Below are positions 43,803-57,224 of a stretch of 64,000 nt of DNA, in pieces. Each line of letters starts with the position of its first letter. The stretch's first letter is position 1. The position numbers and the translations under genes were made by a program. Below the pieces are notes generated by a model. The model was not told the origin of the DNA. It searched no databases and saw only the letters and a list, made by a program, of their open reading frames with translations. Source of the stretch: Hemerocallis citrina (Eukaryota; Streptophyta; Magnoliopsida; Asparagales; Asphodelaceae). The stretch covers positions 932,501-996,500 of the forward strand of contig JACEHZ010000589.1 in assembly GCA_017893485.1 (NCBI GenBank), written 5' to 3'.

Positions 43803-46800
43803 TGATATGGGCAATAATTGCAACAAATTAGGGTTATTCAATTCTAGCACATATTGTAGCGCCCCGAATTTTCAATATAATATCTCAGAAATACGTGGTA
43901 CAATTTCCAGCATCAACCTCAATGTAATAGTAAACATAGACAAAACACAGATAAATTTTTCGACTTTTATTAAAACAATTCTTTACAAAGCACAACAGAA
44001 AATTATACACCATGAATTATAATTCTTTCTTTTACAACACAATCTTTTACAATTTACATAAGCCACATTATCATTCTACCACATGCATCCAAATCCCAAT
44101 GCTATAGGTACCTACCTGTAAAACATGAGGCTAGAGATAACTCTAACCCCAAAAACTACAGGGGTCAGCTATAACGGTGTGAGTGACATCAAAAGAAAAT
44201 ACAATGTAAATAAAACATGATGAATAAAGTTATAAACAACACATACCAACTGTAGTAACAAAAAGAATATGAGTTAACAATAAATAAAGTATGAAAACAT
44301 CAAGTAAAACTAAGCTAAGTGTCAAGTGTAGGAAAACAAGAAAACATCATGCATAAAACCAAGTCAAGAAAATACAAATGCAATATGATGACTCTTTAAT
44401 GCATGCTTGTCGGATTCTATGCATTCCATACTACATAGGTCCGGTGCAAGCCCTTATCGTTCTCCACTTTGTAGAGTTAGATCCCTCGTTATGCAACTAA
44501 TCCTACTACGGTGATGGAAACAAGATCTAGAATACTCCGCGAATAGGCATCACAACCCTCTAAGCGCAAGCATCATGTAAGAATAGCTCAAAAAACTGGA
44601 GAATCACCTCCCTGCCGTGTACCCCACCGCCACCCCTCGACGTCCAAGTACACAGGCACATCTCGTGAATAGACCCGTCGGCCCCCGACACGCGAATGTA
44701 CCTGTATGTTCCGTGAATAGGCACTGCAGACCCTCGACACGCGAACATACTAAATAGTCCTCTTAAGACAGAATACACACAGTCCTGAGCGCATCCATTG
44801 GACGGGACCCCAAGAGCATATTCTCACGTTTCTCAAGTTCCATCATATCTCCATTAGTGTCTGTCCTTAGGTTGATTATTATTAATAAAACACAAATTTC
44901 CCTTCTTTAGAGTTAGTGTATCCTGCCGAACTTAATTCCACAACAAAAACCCCAAGACCCAACTAGTCATAATTCACTAAATCTAATCTGCCGGTTCACA
45001 GGACTCCCACTCAACTCCTAGAGACTCACAAAAATGAATATCAACACCAAAACTTTCAACAAAACTCTTAATTCCATCATTAGAATGTTTATACCAATGA
45101 AAACTTCTTAAGTCAACAAAATTCACATCCGTAAAATGTACTCATAAATTCTAAAATTGAAACAAAGTATTAAATCCATCGAATAATTGAGAATCTTATT
45201 TTGAAGTCACAGAATATCACAAAACATCAGTTACTTTGAAAACCATATATATCTCACTTTATAAAGCCGTAAGAATACAATTTAAATTCTATTATAATAA
45301 AAATATAACTCTCTGTAAAATACTGTAATCTGTAGCAAAAATATCATCTAAAATAGTAGATCAATGATCCATAATATCGAAGAAACAAGTGTTCAAGAAA
45401 TCAATAGAAAACTCAACAAAAACAACACAGACAGCAGGTGTCGGTTGACTATCAAAACAGTTCAAAATAATGAAGGTCGACGGCACAAGCCCAGAAAATC
45501 CAATTTTTCAAATGACTGTTGACCGCACATTTTAGTTCAAAATGGAACCGGTCGACTGCATGTCAAGAAAACACAGCTTTGAATTTCGTGCACATTTTTA
45601 CTGATACTTCAATTCAATCTTTAAAAAATCATAAATTTGTAAAACTAAATTCCTGAGATGATCAAATACAACTTTTATAACATATAGGAGTTTAGAAAAC
45701 ACATCAAAACCATATCAAGATCATAAAATAGCAAGTTTTCATTTAAACTTCTCAAAACAGTATATACACACATATATGTTCATATAAGTGTTTTAGCATC
45801 AGTTAAAGCATAAAAAATTCATTGAATAGAAGTGGTATAATGTTTAGATCCAATCTCAGTATTAAAACAATCAAGATCCAATTGAAAACTTCACAAAATC
45901 ACAAAAATCCTTCAAAACAGTGGAGTAGTATGCATAAGTGTGTATATATGCACGTTGGTATCAGTCAGAGCTTCAAGAATCCATCTAATGTGAGTAATAT
46001 AATATCTCAATTCAACTCAGCCTGAAACAAATCAAAATATAGTCAAAACATCATCAAAACACAAAAAAAAAAAAAATCGGTTGTTCATCAACAGACCCGA
46101 AAACAGCAACCCCCCTCTTTACTTCAAGAATTGATTTTTTTGATTCAATAACTTCTATACAAATTGTTATACACATCCCCCAACTGATCCCAATAGTTTA
46201 TTCATGAATATTGGTGATTATAACATGTAAATAATCAAGTTCTGCACTTCAAAATATCAAACAGAGTGTATGCATGCATATTCAACAGTAAGGTTAGGGT
46301 TTTGTTCACTTTTTGCAATAATCATCATACAACTCAATCTACACGTTCAAATCAGCAACAATATGAAAGAGAATAACATACCCATGATTTTTATTAGGTT
46401 CTTTAACAATCTCAAGTCATCTATTTAATCAACTATAGCATAGTTTTCATGCAAGACTTAGATCTTTATTCATCAACTCATCAAAATTCATTATATCATC
46501 ACACAATCCTATAACATGCTTCTAATAGACAAATTATCACATACAATATGCATAGAATAATAAGAAAACATACATATGTCACTCTTCTTTTTGAAGAATC
46601 AACCGAAGTAATAAAGAGAATAAGAAAGTCTTTCCTTTCACAAGAAAACCAAGATCCTCGCTTCGAAACTCCAAGAAAATAATAATAAAGAAAACTCTTT
46701 GTGTATTACAGCAAAGAGATGGCTGCACCACCCCTTATATTAGGCCATTAATGGGTAATTAGGGTTTTGAATAGGTTTTGTAAAATATCCCTTTTGAATA

Positions 46801-47446
46801 TATTTTTACATATATAAATCCTTATACTTGGAAATTAGATAAACTAATTCAATTAAAATTTAAAAACAAAATAGAAACCCTAATACTGGCCGGTACTGTT
46901 TGTAAATCCGAAAAAACAAATTTGTAATTTTGCCACTAAGTGACACTTTTGCAAAAAGACCCTTCTTTAAGAAATTTGTGAAATACACCAAATATATTAA
47001 AACAAAAAGTAAACTTTTTACCTCTGAGTTGACTAGGCATCATGCTCAGCCCAAAAATCTAAAAAATCTGGAGTTTTCACTCAAAGTGGTAATTTTACAC
47101 AAAAGCCATTTTTTTGTAATATTTGCAAATAGGTCAAATAAATATCAGAAAATCAAATTGTACCTACTAATAAATAATAGGTTTTACCAAAATAATTCCT
47201 GACTTTGAACTTCCCGACGTCTTAAGAAAATATTTGCACGTGTAAAAAGATAAATTTCAGAAAAAATGTTTATTAAATAATCAAAAATCATTTTAATCCA
47301 TTTATTAATCTTAAAAAAAATATTTAAAAATCTAGTGTGTTACAAAAATATCAAAGCTTCCAGGGGCAGAAGGCCTGCTAAATGAATATTGGTCGTTTCC
47401 CAACCCATCAGTTCCATTGGATCCACAATCTCGGTTTACTTACCTC
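43803..47446 (+). repeat. Tat 3' LTR, left portion, interrupted
   Basis: 43,803-43,854 (TGATATGGGCAATAATTGC...) and 47,345-47,446 (...ATCCACAATCTCGGTTTACT) together match 34,216 to about 34,386 of the 5' LTR. The gap is filled by a Tekay-type solo LTR. At 47,447 a hAT begins. The rest, homologous to about 34,386-34,861, is expected to the right of the window. Confidence 0.75.
43855..47344 (-). mobile_element. Solo LTR of a Tekay-type element, inside the Tat 3' LTR
   Basis: On the minus strand it starts TGTAACACACTAGATTT and ends TTCGGGGCGCTACA, and matches the LTRs of the complete Tekay element at 52,662-63,898 along most of its length, including the GTTTACTATTACATTGAGG and CACCGTTATAGCTGACCCC blocks. 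At 3,490 bp it is about 300 bp longer, so there are indels. Flanks CATAT (43,850-43,854) and AAAAT are not identical; AATAT begins two bases further on. An imperfect target duplication or a recombination product is possible. Confidence 0.85.
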
Positions 47447-48369
47447 TAGGGATGGCGAACAAGTCGGGTTGACCCATGACCCGCTAGTAACCGCACACGC
47501 CAAACTGGCCCGCTCAATAGCTGTACGAGTCTAGGTCGAACCCGTTTAGCGCAACGAGTTGACCCGGGTCGACAGTTTTGAAGCTCCAACCCGATCGACC
47601 TGACCCACGAACCCGTTGACTTGGTCAAATCTGCCCGCAACCCGCTTATTCGACCCATGGGTTGGGAACTGTTCGACTCGCGGGTTGCGAGCCGTTCGAC
47701 CCGTGGGTAAAACGGTCGACCCGCGCAGGTTGAACGTTCGACCCGCGTGTCAAACGGCACTCAACCCCCGCCTGGCGTTGCCTGTGCAAATAGAGAGTCG
47801 TTGGCTCTCTATTTTGGGGGTGTTTTTTTGTTTTTGGATTTTTGGGGGGTTTTTTTCCTATAAAAACTCCCTAACTTCAATCAATTTTTTTTCACACCTT
47901 ACTCTCTTAGTCTCTCTACTACTACTACTACTACTCAATTCAATCAATTTCATTCATCAAAGAAGCAAGCAACAAATAATTTACACTTTCGGTCGTATTG
48001 AATTCGTGGTGATTCAACAACACTCTCGATTACAAATTCCCTCAACGAAGAAGCTCTTTCTCTATTTTCTGACTACGACTACGTCTACTACACTTCTCGA
48101 TCGACTACATCTACTTCTACCATTATTTTCTCTTTCATTTATATATACGATTATTTTCGGAGTACGGTATCAAAATTCACAACCTTCTCAACTCTTTATT
48201 TTTTTTGTTACGAATTGTTTGTTTGTTTTTTGCGTTTCTCTCTCTCAACCCTCATATTGGTTTTTAGATTTTTTTATAAATATATATCTCCTAGATTATT
48301 TTTTATTTTTTCACATACACTATTGGAACACTATAAATTGTTATTTTTTCACATACACTATATTCACAT

Positions 48370-51261
48370 TGTAACGCCCCGAATCCCAAAAACACTGAAT
48401 TCGAGATGTTCTACAGGATCTTTTCACTTTCTTCAGTACAATTTTACAAGGAAATTCAAACTTTCACTTTACATCAGAGTTTACATCATATATTACATTT
48501 ACATTTGCACAGCGGAAGTAAAATTTTACAACATTTAAATAAAAGTACAACAACATGGTAAAATCTTTATGCATCCATTCCTCTGTAACCTTTAACATGT
48601 CATTTATCCTGCATACAAAACTGTGGGTACGTCAGTTTATTCAACCGACGATAATTATACATGGCCATCCTCTCTATGCCAGAAACAGTTTAACGATTCT
48701 CATTTCTTAACAGATCACAAACTTGTTCACAATAAAAATGTAAATCAAAGGGGAAAATCTTAATGATGTCGTGTTGTGATTGTGCACTTAATCCTTAATG
48801 CAATTAGTTAATTTACATGACACTAATGCGCACTTGTTCGGATTCTATGCATCCCATACTACATAGGTCCGAGGGCAAGCCTCTTAATCGTTCTTCATTT
48901 TTGTAGGGTTCAATCCCTCGCCATGACTTAATCTACTACTATAATTACGGTGAGTATCCTAGATGATCTATGAGTACAAGCACGTGCACTGGACCCTAGA
49001 GGGGAACCCCACGCCATGTCTTGACTCATCAAGCATGCATTATGTGGCAATTCAGCCTCCTCCCTGAACACGATCCTCTTGCAGTCACCAAACATCCCAT
49101 AAGCGTGGCTAAAGTCCGATCATTACTGAGTTGTGCCCACGCCATGTCTTGACTCATCAAGCATGCATTCTGTGGCTCACACACCCGCATCGTAAACTCT
49201 AGTTCTCATACTTATGTTTTCTCTCACTTTCATCACATCTCCACTATGTACTAATTATTAGAATCATGAATAAAAATTAAAGCTCTAGAGTTAGCCTCTC
49301 CACTAAATCGGACTTATTCATTTCATTTTCACATGACCAACCTTGGTCTTCTTTTCAATTTCATTTCATTTCCATTGCCGGGGGAGACTTAGCTACTCTT
49401 TTGTTCAATTTCCAATTCACAACTTCCAATTTGAGCATTTCCAACTCATGGATTCATTTTTCATTGCCTCAGCATATCATGTTCTTAACATTCATATTCA
49501 TGTAATTCTCAATTCAAAACTATGATTCATTTCATGTAAAATTCATGCAGCAACAGAATAGAGTTTATCAACATCAACCATAAAGTTCACAACATAAACT
49601 GAAATAAGATTCTCTGACATATCAAAAGACACTCTGGACAGTCGACTTGGAACATTCCAGTCGACTTGTACAGTCAATTCAAGTTCTTCATAATCACTCG
49701 GAAGAGTCGACTGCTACACATGGCCAGTCGGCTGTCCCGCAACTTTCTATACTCAAAATGTCATTCACGTAACAGTCGACTGTCAACAAATCAGTCGTCT
49801 GTCCCGGTCTTAACAGTACATATCCATGTTCAGCTCAGTCGACTTGCTACTCGCATTAGGTCGGCTGGACAGGTTCACATTTCAAATTAAGGAATTATCT
49901 TTCCATCAGTTCTTACATGCACATGCATCATGGTGTCAAATTACAATATACATATATTCATGCTTCATAAACACGTAATTTCTTAACTGTTCAGTAACAT
50001 CACAACATGGAATTTCAAATAACTAATATTGTCTTTTCTTCAAGGAAGTATTAAATATGCGTTTACACTTGTTCATAACTTTCTTGCAGAGATGAAATAT
50101 TAATCTCAATTTATTACACTAGGACAACACAATGGAAATATCTCATTTCGTAAAATTACTGGACTATTCATAGTTTAATCAATGCATTGGTCGGCTGTTC
50201 ATATCATCAGTCGACTGCACAGACTATTCTCAGTTTACTAATTATCACTAGTTCTTTTTCATCCGTTCACATCTCCTCCATCATATATAACATGGGGGAA
50301 TATGAATTTAGCAATCATACTATCACTTCTGTTTTGCATACATGTACATTATTAAATCATGAAAATATTCGCCTCGTACCAGTCGACTTGTACATGCGAC
50401 AGTTGACTGTACAGACTTATTTTGGTCTTAGTTAAAGTATCATTACTTCATCATTCAATCACCATTATAAACATACACAAGGCAATCTAATACGTTTTAA
50501 ATTTACTTTTCACAAGCATGGTAACGATCATCATAATCATGACATATTTCTACATTAGAAGTCCTGAGAAACACCCACCTTATTGACGAAATAACCGAAA
50601 TCCAGAAAAGCTCCTTAATGCAAAGGACGACTCCTTGCTCCTTGCTCCACACTGAAACCTTCAGAACTGATGCTCGGTCTCCACAGAAAAGACACACACA
50701 ACTCTCTCTAAAAAATACCTCTCTTAAAAATATGATCTTAGTGTAAAAGAACCAATGAATGAGAGGGGGTATTTATACACCAATTTGAGTGAGATGGAGG
50801 GCTAGGATTCAGTAAATGGTTATAGGATCAAAGGCTAGGATGGACTAGGGAGTTGTGATAACCACCCACACTCCAAATAACTACCCACACTCCAAAACCA
50901 CTCCTCACCCAACCGGCCAAGAAAAGGTGCTCTTGCACGTGTATGCAACATGCACGTGCATGCACAAACCACCCTACAAGAATTTGTACACCAAGTTACA
51001 AGTCTTTAAAAAAGAAATGTTACACATAACAAGTTGTAGAAAATAAGAAAAAGGATTAAATCCATGGGCTTAAATTAATTGGGCCAAGATAAATATTTTA
51101 AAAGAAAAATAAGTAAACTAACATTTGGGCTTTAGGAAAATGCTTTATAGAAAACAATATTCTTATTCATCATGTTGAAAATAATAGCCAAAATATTACA
51201 CGTGCACACTACGTGCAAAAATAAATAATTTTTCATACATTTGAAAAATCAGGGTATTACA
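48370..51261 (-). mobile_element. Solo LTR, Tekay-related subfamily, TSD cacat
   Basis: 2,892 bp beginning TGTAACGCCCCGAATCCC and ending AGGGTATTACA on the plus strand, flanked by perfect CACAT duplications (48,365-48,369 and 51,262-51,266). Orientation is minus, judged by a block shared with the other Tekay LTRs (48,835-48,965, GATTCTATGCATCCCATAC). It sits in the hAT leader just before the transposase ATG. About 49,630-50,415 carries twelve AGTCGACTG-like motifs in six pairs. ORFs within it are not coding. Confidence 0.9.
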
Positions 51262-51278
51262 CACATACATTATTGTCA

Positions 51279-52656
51279 TGTCTAGATCACGAGGTAGCGG
51301 TCATAGCCAAAGTAGACAAGATTCCACCGGTACTTCATGTCGGCCTCCAATAGTCCCACATGTAGAGCCCGAATTTATACTGAATCCTATGGTAGGATCT
51401 CACGATACCCTTACATAGGACATAGAAGAAGAAATGCATAATATTGACACACAAACACAACAAATCGAACCCGCTAGTAGTAGAAAAACTAGGGGAGTGA
51501 TTGACACAAATATTATGACTATATCTTCGAAGAGGATAATTCGGGTGTAGGACATAAGATTTGTAAAAATTGTTCTAAGAGTTAAAAAATGGAGGAAGAG
51601 TGAGGGAACAAGTACAATTAAACCACACATTCAAAATGTGCACAAGGATCTATTAAAAGACCAACCCGGCCAACAAAAAATTCACCCTAGGACTGGACAT
51701 GTAGATAGCCACCCATCCCGAAATGTTTGACAGCAAATTGCCCAACTAGTTATTAAGGAGGAGTTACCTTTTTCTATTCCAAGAGTAGGAGCGTAGAAGA
51801 ATTTAACCAAAATATACTAAATCCACATTATTGAATAATTCCTAGAAATACACTCAAATTCGATTTTTTTAAACTTTACAACAAAATTAGAGATGGTTTA
51901 ATTGCACTTTTGTTTAGTTTAACTTGTAGAGTATTGTTAACTTTTGATTGTTGAAAAAGATATAACGATATTCCAATGATGAGCATAATTTTTCATTGTA
52001 TCGATAGTGATTAGATGATTCAAAAGAGGATCATATAACTTGTGGCTATGCCGTATCCCCATAGTGGTTTGGTAATTGCACATCTAATTTTAGAAGTTTG
52101 TAACATCTTTCATATTCGTGATAAAAAATTTTGTATTAGTTTTGATGATGCATCTAACAACAATGCTTCGATTAGTACATTAAAAACACAATTAGTTCCT
52201 CCGGGTTTAGAAATATTTTATGTTACATGTGCATGTCATATTTTAAATTTATGTGTTCAAGATGCATTGAAAATAGCTGAACTATTTGTTCATAACATTA
52301 GAAATTGTGTACATTTTATCGCTTTAAGTTTCCCTATGCTTCAACAATTTAAAGAATGGTGTAAGCTTAAGGGTGTACATTTTAGAAAAAATATTAAGGA
52401 TGTTAAACACTGATGAAACTCTACTTTTGATTTATTAAGCGTTGTTACTCAATATAAAATATGTATTTATGATTTTTGTCTTGCAAAAAATGTGGAAAAT
52501 TTTCAAATGAATGAAATATGGTATTAATCTTTGCTACAATTTTTGGAACTTTTTAAAACCGCAACTTTAAAAATTTCAAAATATCATGATTCTACTTCTA
52601 GTAGTATTTTTATCTCACTAATTATTATGATGCAAACTTTTCAAGAAATGATCGAT
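51279..52656 (+). pseudogene. hAT transposase, 5' part
   Basis: ATG at 51,279 (MSRSRGSGHSQSRQDST). A BED-finger start HKICKNCSKS follows in a shifted frame (about 51,550-51,585), then PHIQNVHKDLLKD. 52,042-52,413 encodes YPHSGLVIAHLILEVCNIFH and later LCVQDALKIAELFVHNIRNC of the RNase-H-like core. Stops and frameshifts abound. Similarity to copy 1 (8,306-9,807, minus) holds throughout. The reading is cut at 52,661 by the Tekay element. Confidence 0.85.
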
Positions 52657-52661
52657 GACAT

Positions 52662-55600
52662 TGTAACACCATAGAATTTTAAATAATTTTTTTGAGATTA
52701 ATAAATGAATTAAAGTGACTTTTGGTGATTTAATTAATATTTTTCTGAAATTTATCTTTTTGCACGTGCAAAACACGTGCAAATATTTTCTTGGAAAACT
52801 CAAAGTCATGAAATATTTTGGAAAAAAAACTAATATTTATTAGTAGGTATTATTTATGATTTTTCTGGATTTTTTGATAATTATTCGGCATATTTGCAAA
52901 TACTCAAAAATTGGAAAATTGGAGGACTTTTGTGCAAAATTACAACTTGGGGATAAAACTCCAGATTTTTGAATTTCTGGGTTGGGCTTGATGGCCGGAC
53001 AACTCAGGGACAAAGAATTGAATTTTTATTCTAATAGATTTGGTCTATTTTGTAAATTTTATAGAGAAGGTCTATATATTTAAAGGAATAAACTATTGAA
53101 GGATGTTTTCATAAAACTTGTGAAACCCCAATAACTCCAGAATTTTGGCTATTAAAAGACTGCTACAGTCGCCCTCCTTCTGCAAAAAACAAAGGTATAT
53201 TTTTATTATTAATTTCTTGGAGTTTTGAAGCGAGGATCTTGAATTTTTGCATAAGGAGGAGCTTTTCTTATTTTTTATTACTTTCGTTGAATCTTCAATA
53301 AGGTGAGTAACATATGCTCAATTTCTCTTTTGTTCTATGCATGTTATATATGATGATTTGTCTAGTAGAATGCATGTTGGACGATTGTATGATGATATAA
53401 TGAATATATTGATGAATGGATAATTAAAAGTAGAACTATTTATGAATGATATGCAATTGATGAATAAAATTTCTATATAGATGACCTAAGAATGTTAAGA
53501 ACCTAGTAGAACTCATGGGTATGTTGATTTCTTTCATATTCTTGCTGATTTGATTGGATACAATCAGTTTGTAAGATGTATAATGCATATAGACGATTAA
53601 AGATTGGTTCTTTACTACTTTGAGGGAAATATGATCTGTTGATGTTTTTGAATGAGTAGCATTTGACTAATACATATTGTATATGCATATAATCAAGAGA
53701 AAATTGATTCAATTAGTTGTATATGTGTTTAACAAATTGCAAAGAGGGTTTTTGAAATCAAAAGATCAAGTTTTGAAGTGTTGAGTTGGGTTTAGATTTC
53801 GGGTCTGATGATGTGCAGGCCGAAAGTGATTTTTGAGATTTTTGTGAAGTTTTGAGTGGATTTTTGATTGTATTGATAATGAGATTGAATTAAACAATAT
53901 ACCACTCTTATACCATGATTCTTGTTGATTTTACTGATATATATACACATATATACACATAAATATTCCTATATTCCTGATTTGAAGAAATTATTGAAAA
54001 GATTGCTTTTTGTGAATTTGTTGAGAGTTTGATTTGATTTATGAAATCCAGTATGTTAGAGGAGTTGTATTTGATCATCTCAGGATTTTAATTTCACGAA
54101 TTCATGCTTTTAAAGATTTAAAACCATGTATCAGATTGAAAAGTGCACGAAATTTAAAGTGCTGTCCTTTGGCTTGACGGTCAACCCCCCAAGAACAACG
54201 CTTGAATTGACGGTCAACTGTCAATTGCTGGATTTTGAATTTTTAGCATGTCAGTCGATCGCCACTTTTTGAACTAAGATGTGGGTCGACCGACACCTGC
54301 TGTTCTTGCTATTTTCTTGAGTTTCTTGCTATTTTATTGAACGCTTGTTTCTTCGTATTTATGGATTATAGAACTACTGTTTTAGATGAGGTTTTTGCTA
54401 CAGATTACTTTATCTTACAGAGAGTTATATTTGATTATAATAGAGTTTTAACTTGAATTTCTATGACTTTAAAAAGCAAAATATATACGGATTTCAAGAT
54501 ATTGATATTTTGTAACTTTTCTACGATTTCAAAATATGAAACTCAGTTATTTAATGAATTTAATATCAGATTTCAGTTTTTGAAATTTGTGAGTATTCAG
54601 ATGGATTTGGATTTGTTTGATTTTAAAGAAGTTTTCTTAATATGATCAATTGATAATGGAATCATGGGTTTTAATAAAAGATTTGTGTTGATAGTCGAGT
54701 TGTGAGTCTCTAGAGGGTGACTGGGACCCTATTATACCGGCAGTTGAGATTTTGTGGTTTGGCCAGTTGGGGTCTTGTTGTTGATCAGTTTGAGTTAAGT
54801 CCGGTAGGGTACACCAACTCTATGAGAATTGTAATTGATGAATTAAACTTAATAAGATAAGGATAGACACTAGATGGTGATATGATGAAATGAGTGCAAA
54901 CATGAGTTATAGACCTCAGTATGATCTGCGGTGTGAGATAATTCCCGGAATTATTGAGGTGTCAGTGAAATAGTCTCTGAAATTACCTACGGTGTGGGAT
55001 TGATCTCCAGAATTATCGGGATCGAGGCGACGCTCATGGGGTATTCGTGTGATGAGGCGCCATAGCTTGCAGTGTGGGGTATTCTCGAAGATTCTCAGGT
55101 GTGAGTGAAATAGTCTCCGGAATTATCTGTGGATAGAGATTGACTTTCAGAATTATCGGGATATGAGTTAGATACAAACTGCTTATCTAGATCTCGTAGT
55201 TGTCACCGAAGTAGGATTAGTTGCATAACGAGGGATTTAACCCTACAAAGTGGAGAACGATAAGGGCTTGCATCGGACCTATGTGTTGTGGGATGCATAG
55301 AATCTGATAAGTATGCATTAGAGAGTTATCATATTATATTTGTATTTTTTTGACTGGTATTATGCATGGTGTTTTCTGTTTTCCTACACTTGACACTTAG
55401 CCTAGTTTCACTTAATGTTTTATGCTTTATTTTATTGTCATTTCATATTTTATTTTTACTAATGTGGGAATATGTTAATTATGAATTTATTCTTTATGTT
55501 TCATTTAAATTGTATTTCTTTTAATGTCCCTCACACCGTTATGGCTGACCCCTATAGTTTTAGGGGTTAGGGTTATCTTTAGCCTCATATTTTACATGTA

Positions 55601-55857
55601 AGTACTATTAGTTTAGGATTTGGATTCATGTGGTAGAATGGAAATATGTCTTATGCAAATTGTAAAAGAATGAATTTGTAAAAGAAAGATAATGTAATTC
55701 AAGGTGTTTAGTCTTTCGCCGTGCTATGTAAAGAATTGATGTAATAAAAGTTGATTTTTTTTTTGTATTTGGCTATGTTTACTATTACATTGAGGTAGAT
55801 GCTGGGAATTGTGCCACGTATTTCTGAATTTATTTATTGGAAATTCAGGGCACTACA
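52662..55857 (+). repeat. 5' LTR of the Tekay element
   Basis: TGTAACACCATAG at the left and GGGCACTACA at the right. It carries a 10-bp duplication of GCACGTGCAA words (about 52,760-52,783) that the 3' LTR lacks, two pairs of GTCGAC-like motifs (about 54,176-54,300) and a degenerate array of CTCCnGAATTATCGG-like words (about 54,920-55,170). Confidence 0.95.
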
Positions 55858-55862
55858 GAGTT

Positions 55863-55875
55863 TGGTATCAAAGCC
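55863..55875 (+). other. Primer-binding site of the Tekay element
   Basis: TGGTATCAAAGCC, five bases after the 5' LTR, matches the initiator tRNA-Met complement TGGTATCAGAGC with one mismatch. Confidence 0.8.
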
Positions 55876-56095
55876 TGCTTCAATAGTAATGATAAATATG
55901 GTATAAGAATAAACCTAGGTGTACATTAGAGAGTTAGTACCTAGGTGTGGATATTAGAGTGTGAGTATCACATGGAATTAAAACAAGATGTTTTGGTTTG
56001 GGGTATGATTGAGATTTTTCAATTAGGTATTGATGTGAATATGAATTGTGTTGTGATGCTCTAACTTTTCCCATCATTTTGCAGTATTCAGTATA

Positions 56096-57100
56096 ATGGA
56101 AGGACGCAGAACCAGGAATGGTGGGAATGACAGTGAGGTTGAAGGTTCCAATGGGGGCAGACTCGACTTGGAGAATGAGATTGTCAGGGTGTATCAGACC
56201 TTGAACACATTCATGGCAGCCAACATGACTCGAAATCAGAATCAAGGGGCTTGACCAGTGCTTGTTAATGCTGATCTAATTAAGCAAGTGGAGTCCTTCG
56301 AGCGGATGAAAGCACCTATTTTTGAAGGGCAATCTGATTCAAATGAGTCTGATGATTGGATCAGGAAATTGGAAGTGATCTTCGAGGTTTTGGAAACCCC
56401 AGTAGCCAATAAGGTGAAATTGGCTACAATTCAGTTAGAGAAGGATGCTGGCGTCTGGTGGCAATCAGTGAAGATGACGTTTGGGGAAGAACAGGTAACT
56501 TAGGAGGCTTTTCTTGGGGAGTTTAGGGATCGTTTCTTTCCTCTGGATGTTCAAGAGAAGAAGGCAACAGAATTCTTGAATCTACAGTAAGGCAACATGT
56601 CAGTGCGCGAATATGAGACTAAGTTTGCCCAGTTGTTAAGGTATGCATTAGAGCTGATAGTTGATGAAGTGAAGAAGGCCAAGAAATTCGAGCAGGGCTT
56701 GAGGCCGAATTTGAGGTCGCGGATGAGACCGTTGGGCATTAGAAAGTTTGATAATCTGGTCAGGAAAGCAACAATGATGGAAGAAGATATGGATCTGTTC
56801 CAGAAGAAGCAGGAGACTTGGAACAGGAACAAGAGGCCAGCGGCTAGTCAGATTGGGAAGAAGTTCTCAGCAAAGCAGGGCAAGTTCAGTAAGCCAGAGC
56901 AGAAGGCACCCGCAACTCAAGGGGTGACTTGTTACTACTGTAAGGAGGCAGGTCACTCAGGTCAGCATGTCTTAAACTGGCAAAACAGACTTGTTTCCAG
57001 TGTGGGCAAGAGAGGCATACTAAGTTGTTCTGCACGCAACTTAAGAAGGATGGTGCGGATGGGAGAAAATTCTAGAGGCAAGGGTGAATGTTCACATTAA
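56096..57100 (+). pseudogene. Tekay gag
   Basis: ATG at 56,096 (MEGRRTRNGGND). The gag core follows at about 56,270-56,780 with DDWIRKLEVIFEVLE, AGVWWQSVK and YETKFAQLLRYALE. Two zinc-knuckle motifs follow, CYYCKEAGHSG (about 56,930) and, in another frame, CFQCGQERHTKLFC (about 56,987-57,030). In-frame stops occur at about 56,252 and 56,501 and in the GNMSVREYE lead-in. Confidence 0.85.
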
Positions 57101-57224
57101 CTGAGGAGGATGTAGGTAACTCAGAAGATGTGATCCAGGGTATGCAAGAATTTTAAATTCATTTATTTGATGTATTGAATAAAACTTTGTTTAAGAATAA
57201 ATTGGAGATTTAAGTATCATTCTT

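Noticed and set aside
47446..48538. ORFs at 47,446-47,760 (minus), 47,616-48,374 and 48,215-48,538 (plus)
   Set aside because: They read the CGGGTTGACCC subterminal repeats and the leader of the hAT, or cross into the inserted LTR; composition explains the open frames.
54920..55170. CRISPR-like short repeat spacing
   Set aside because: The repeats are degenerate, spacers are not unique, and the array is duplicated in both LTRs of a plant retrotransposon.
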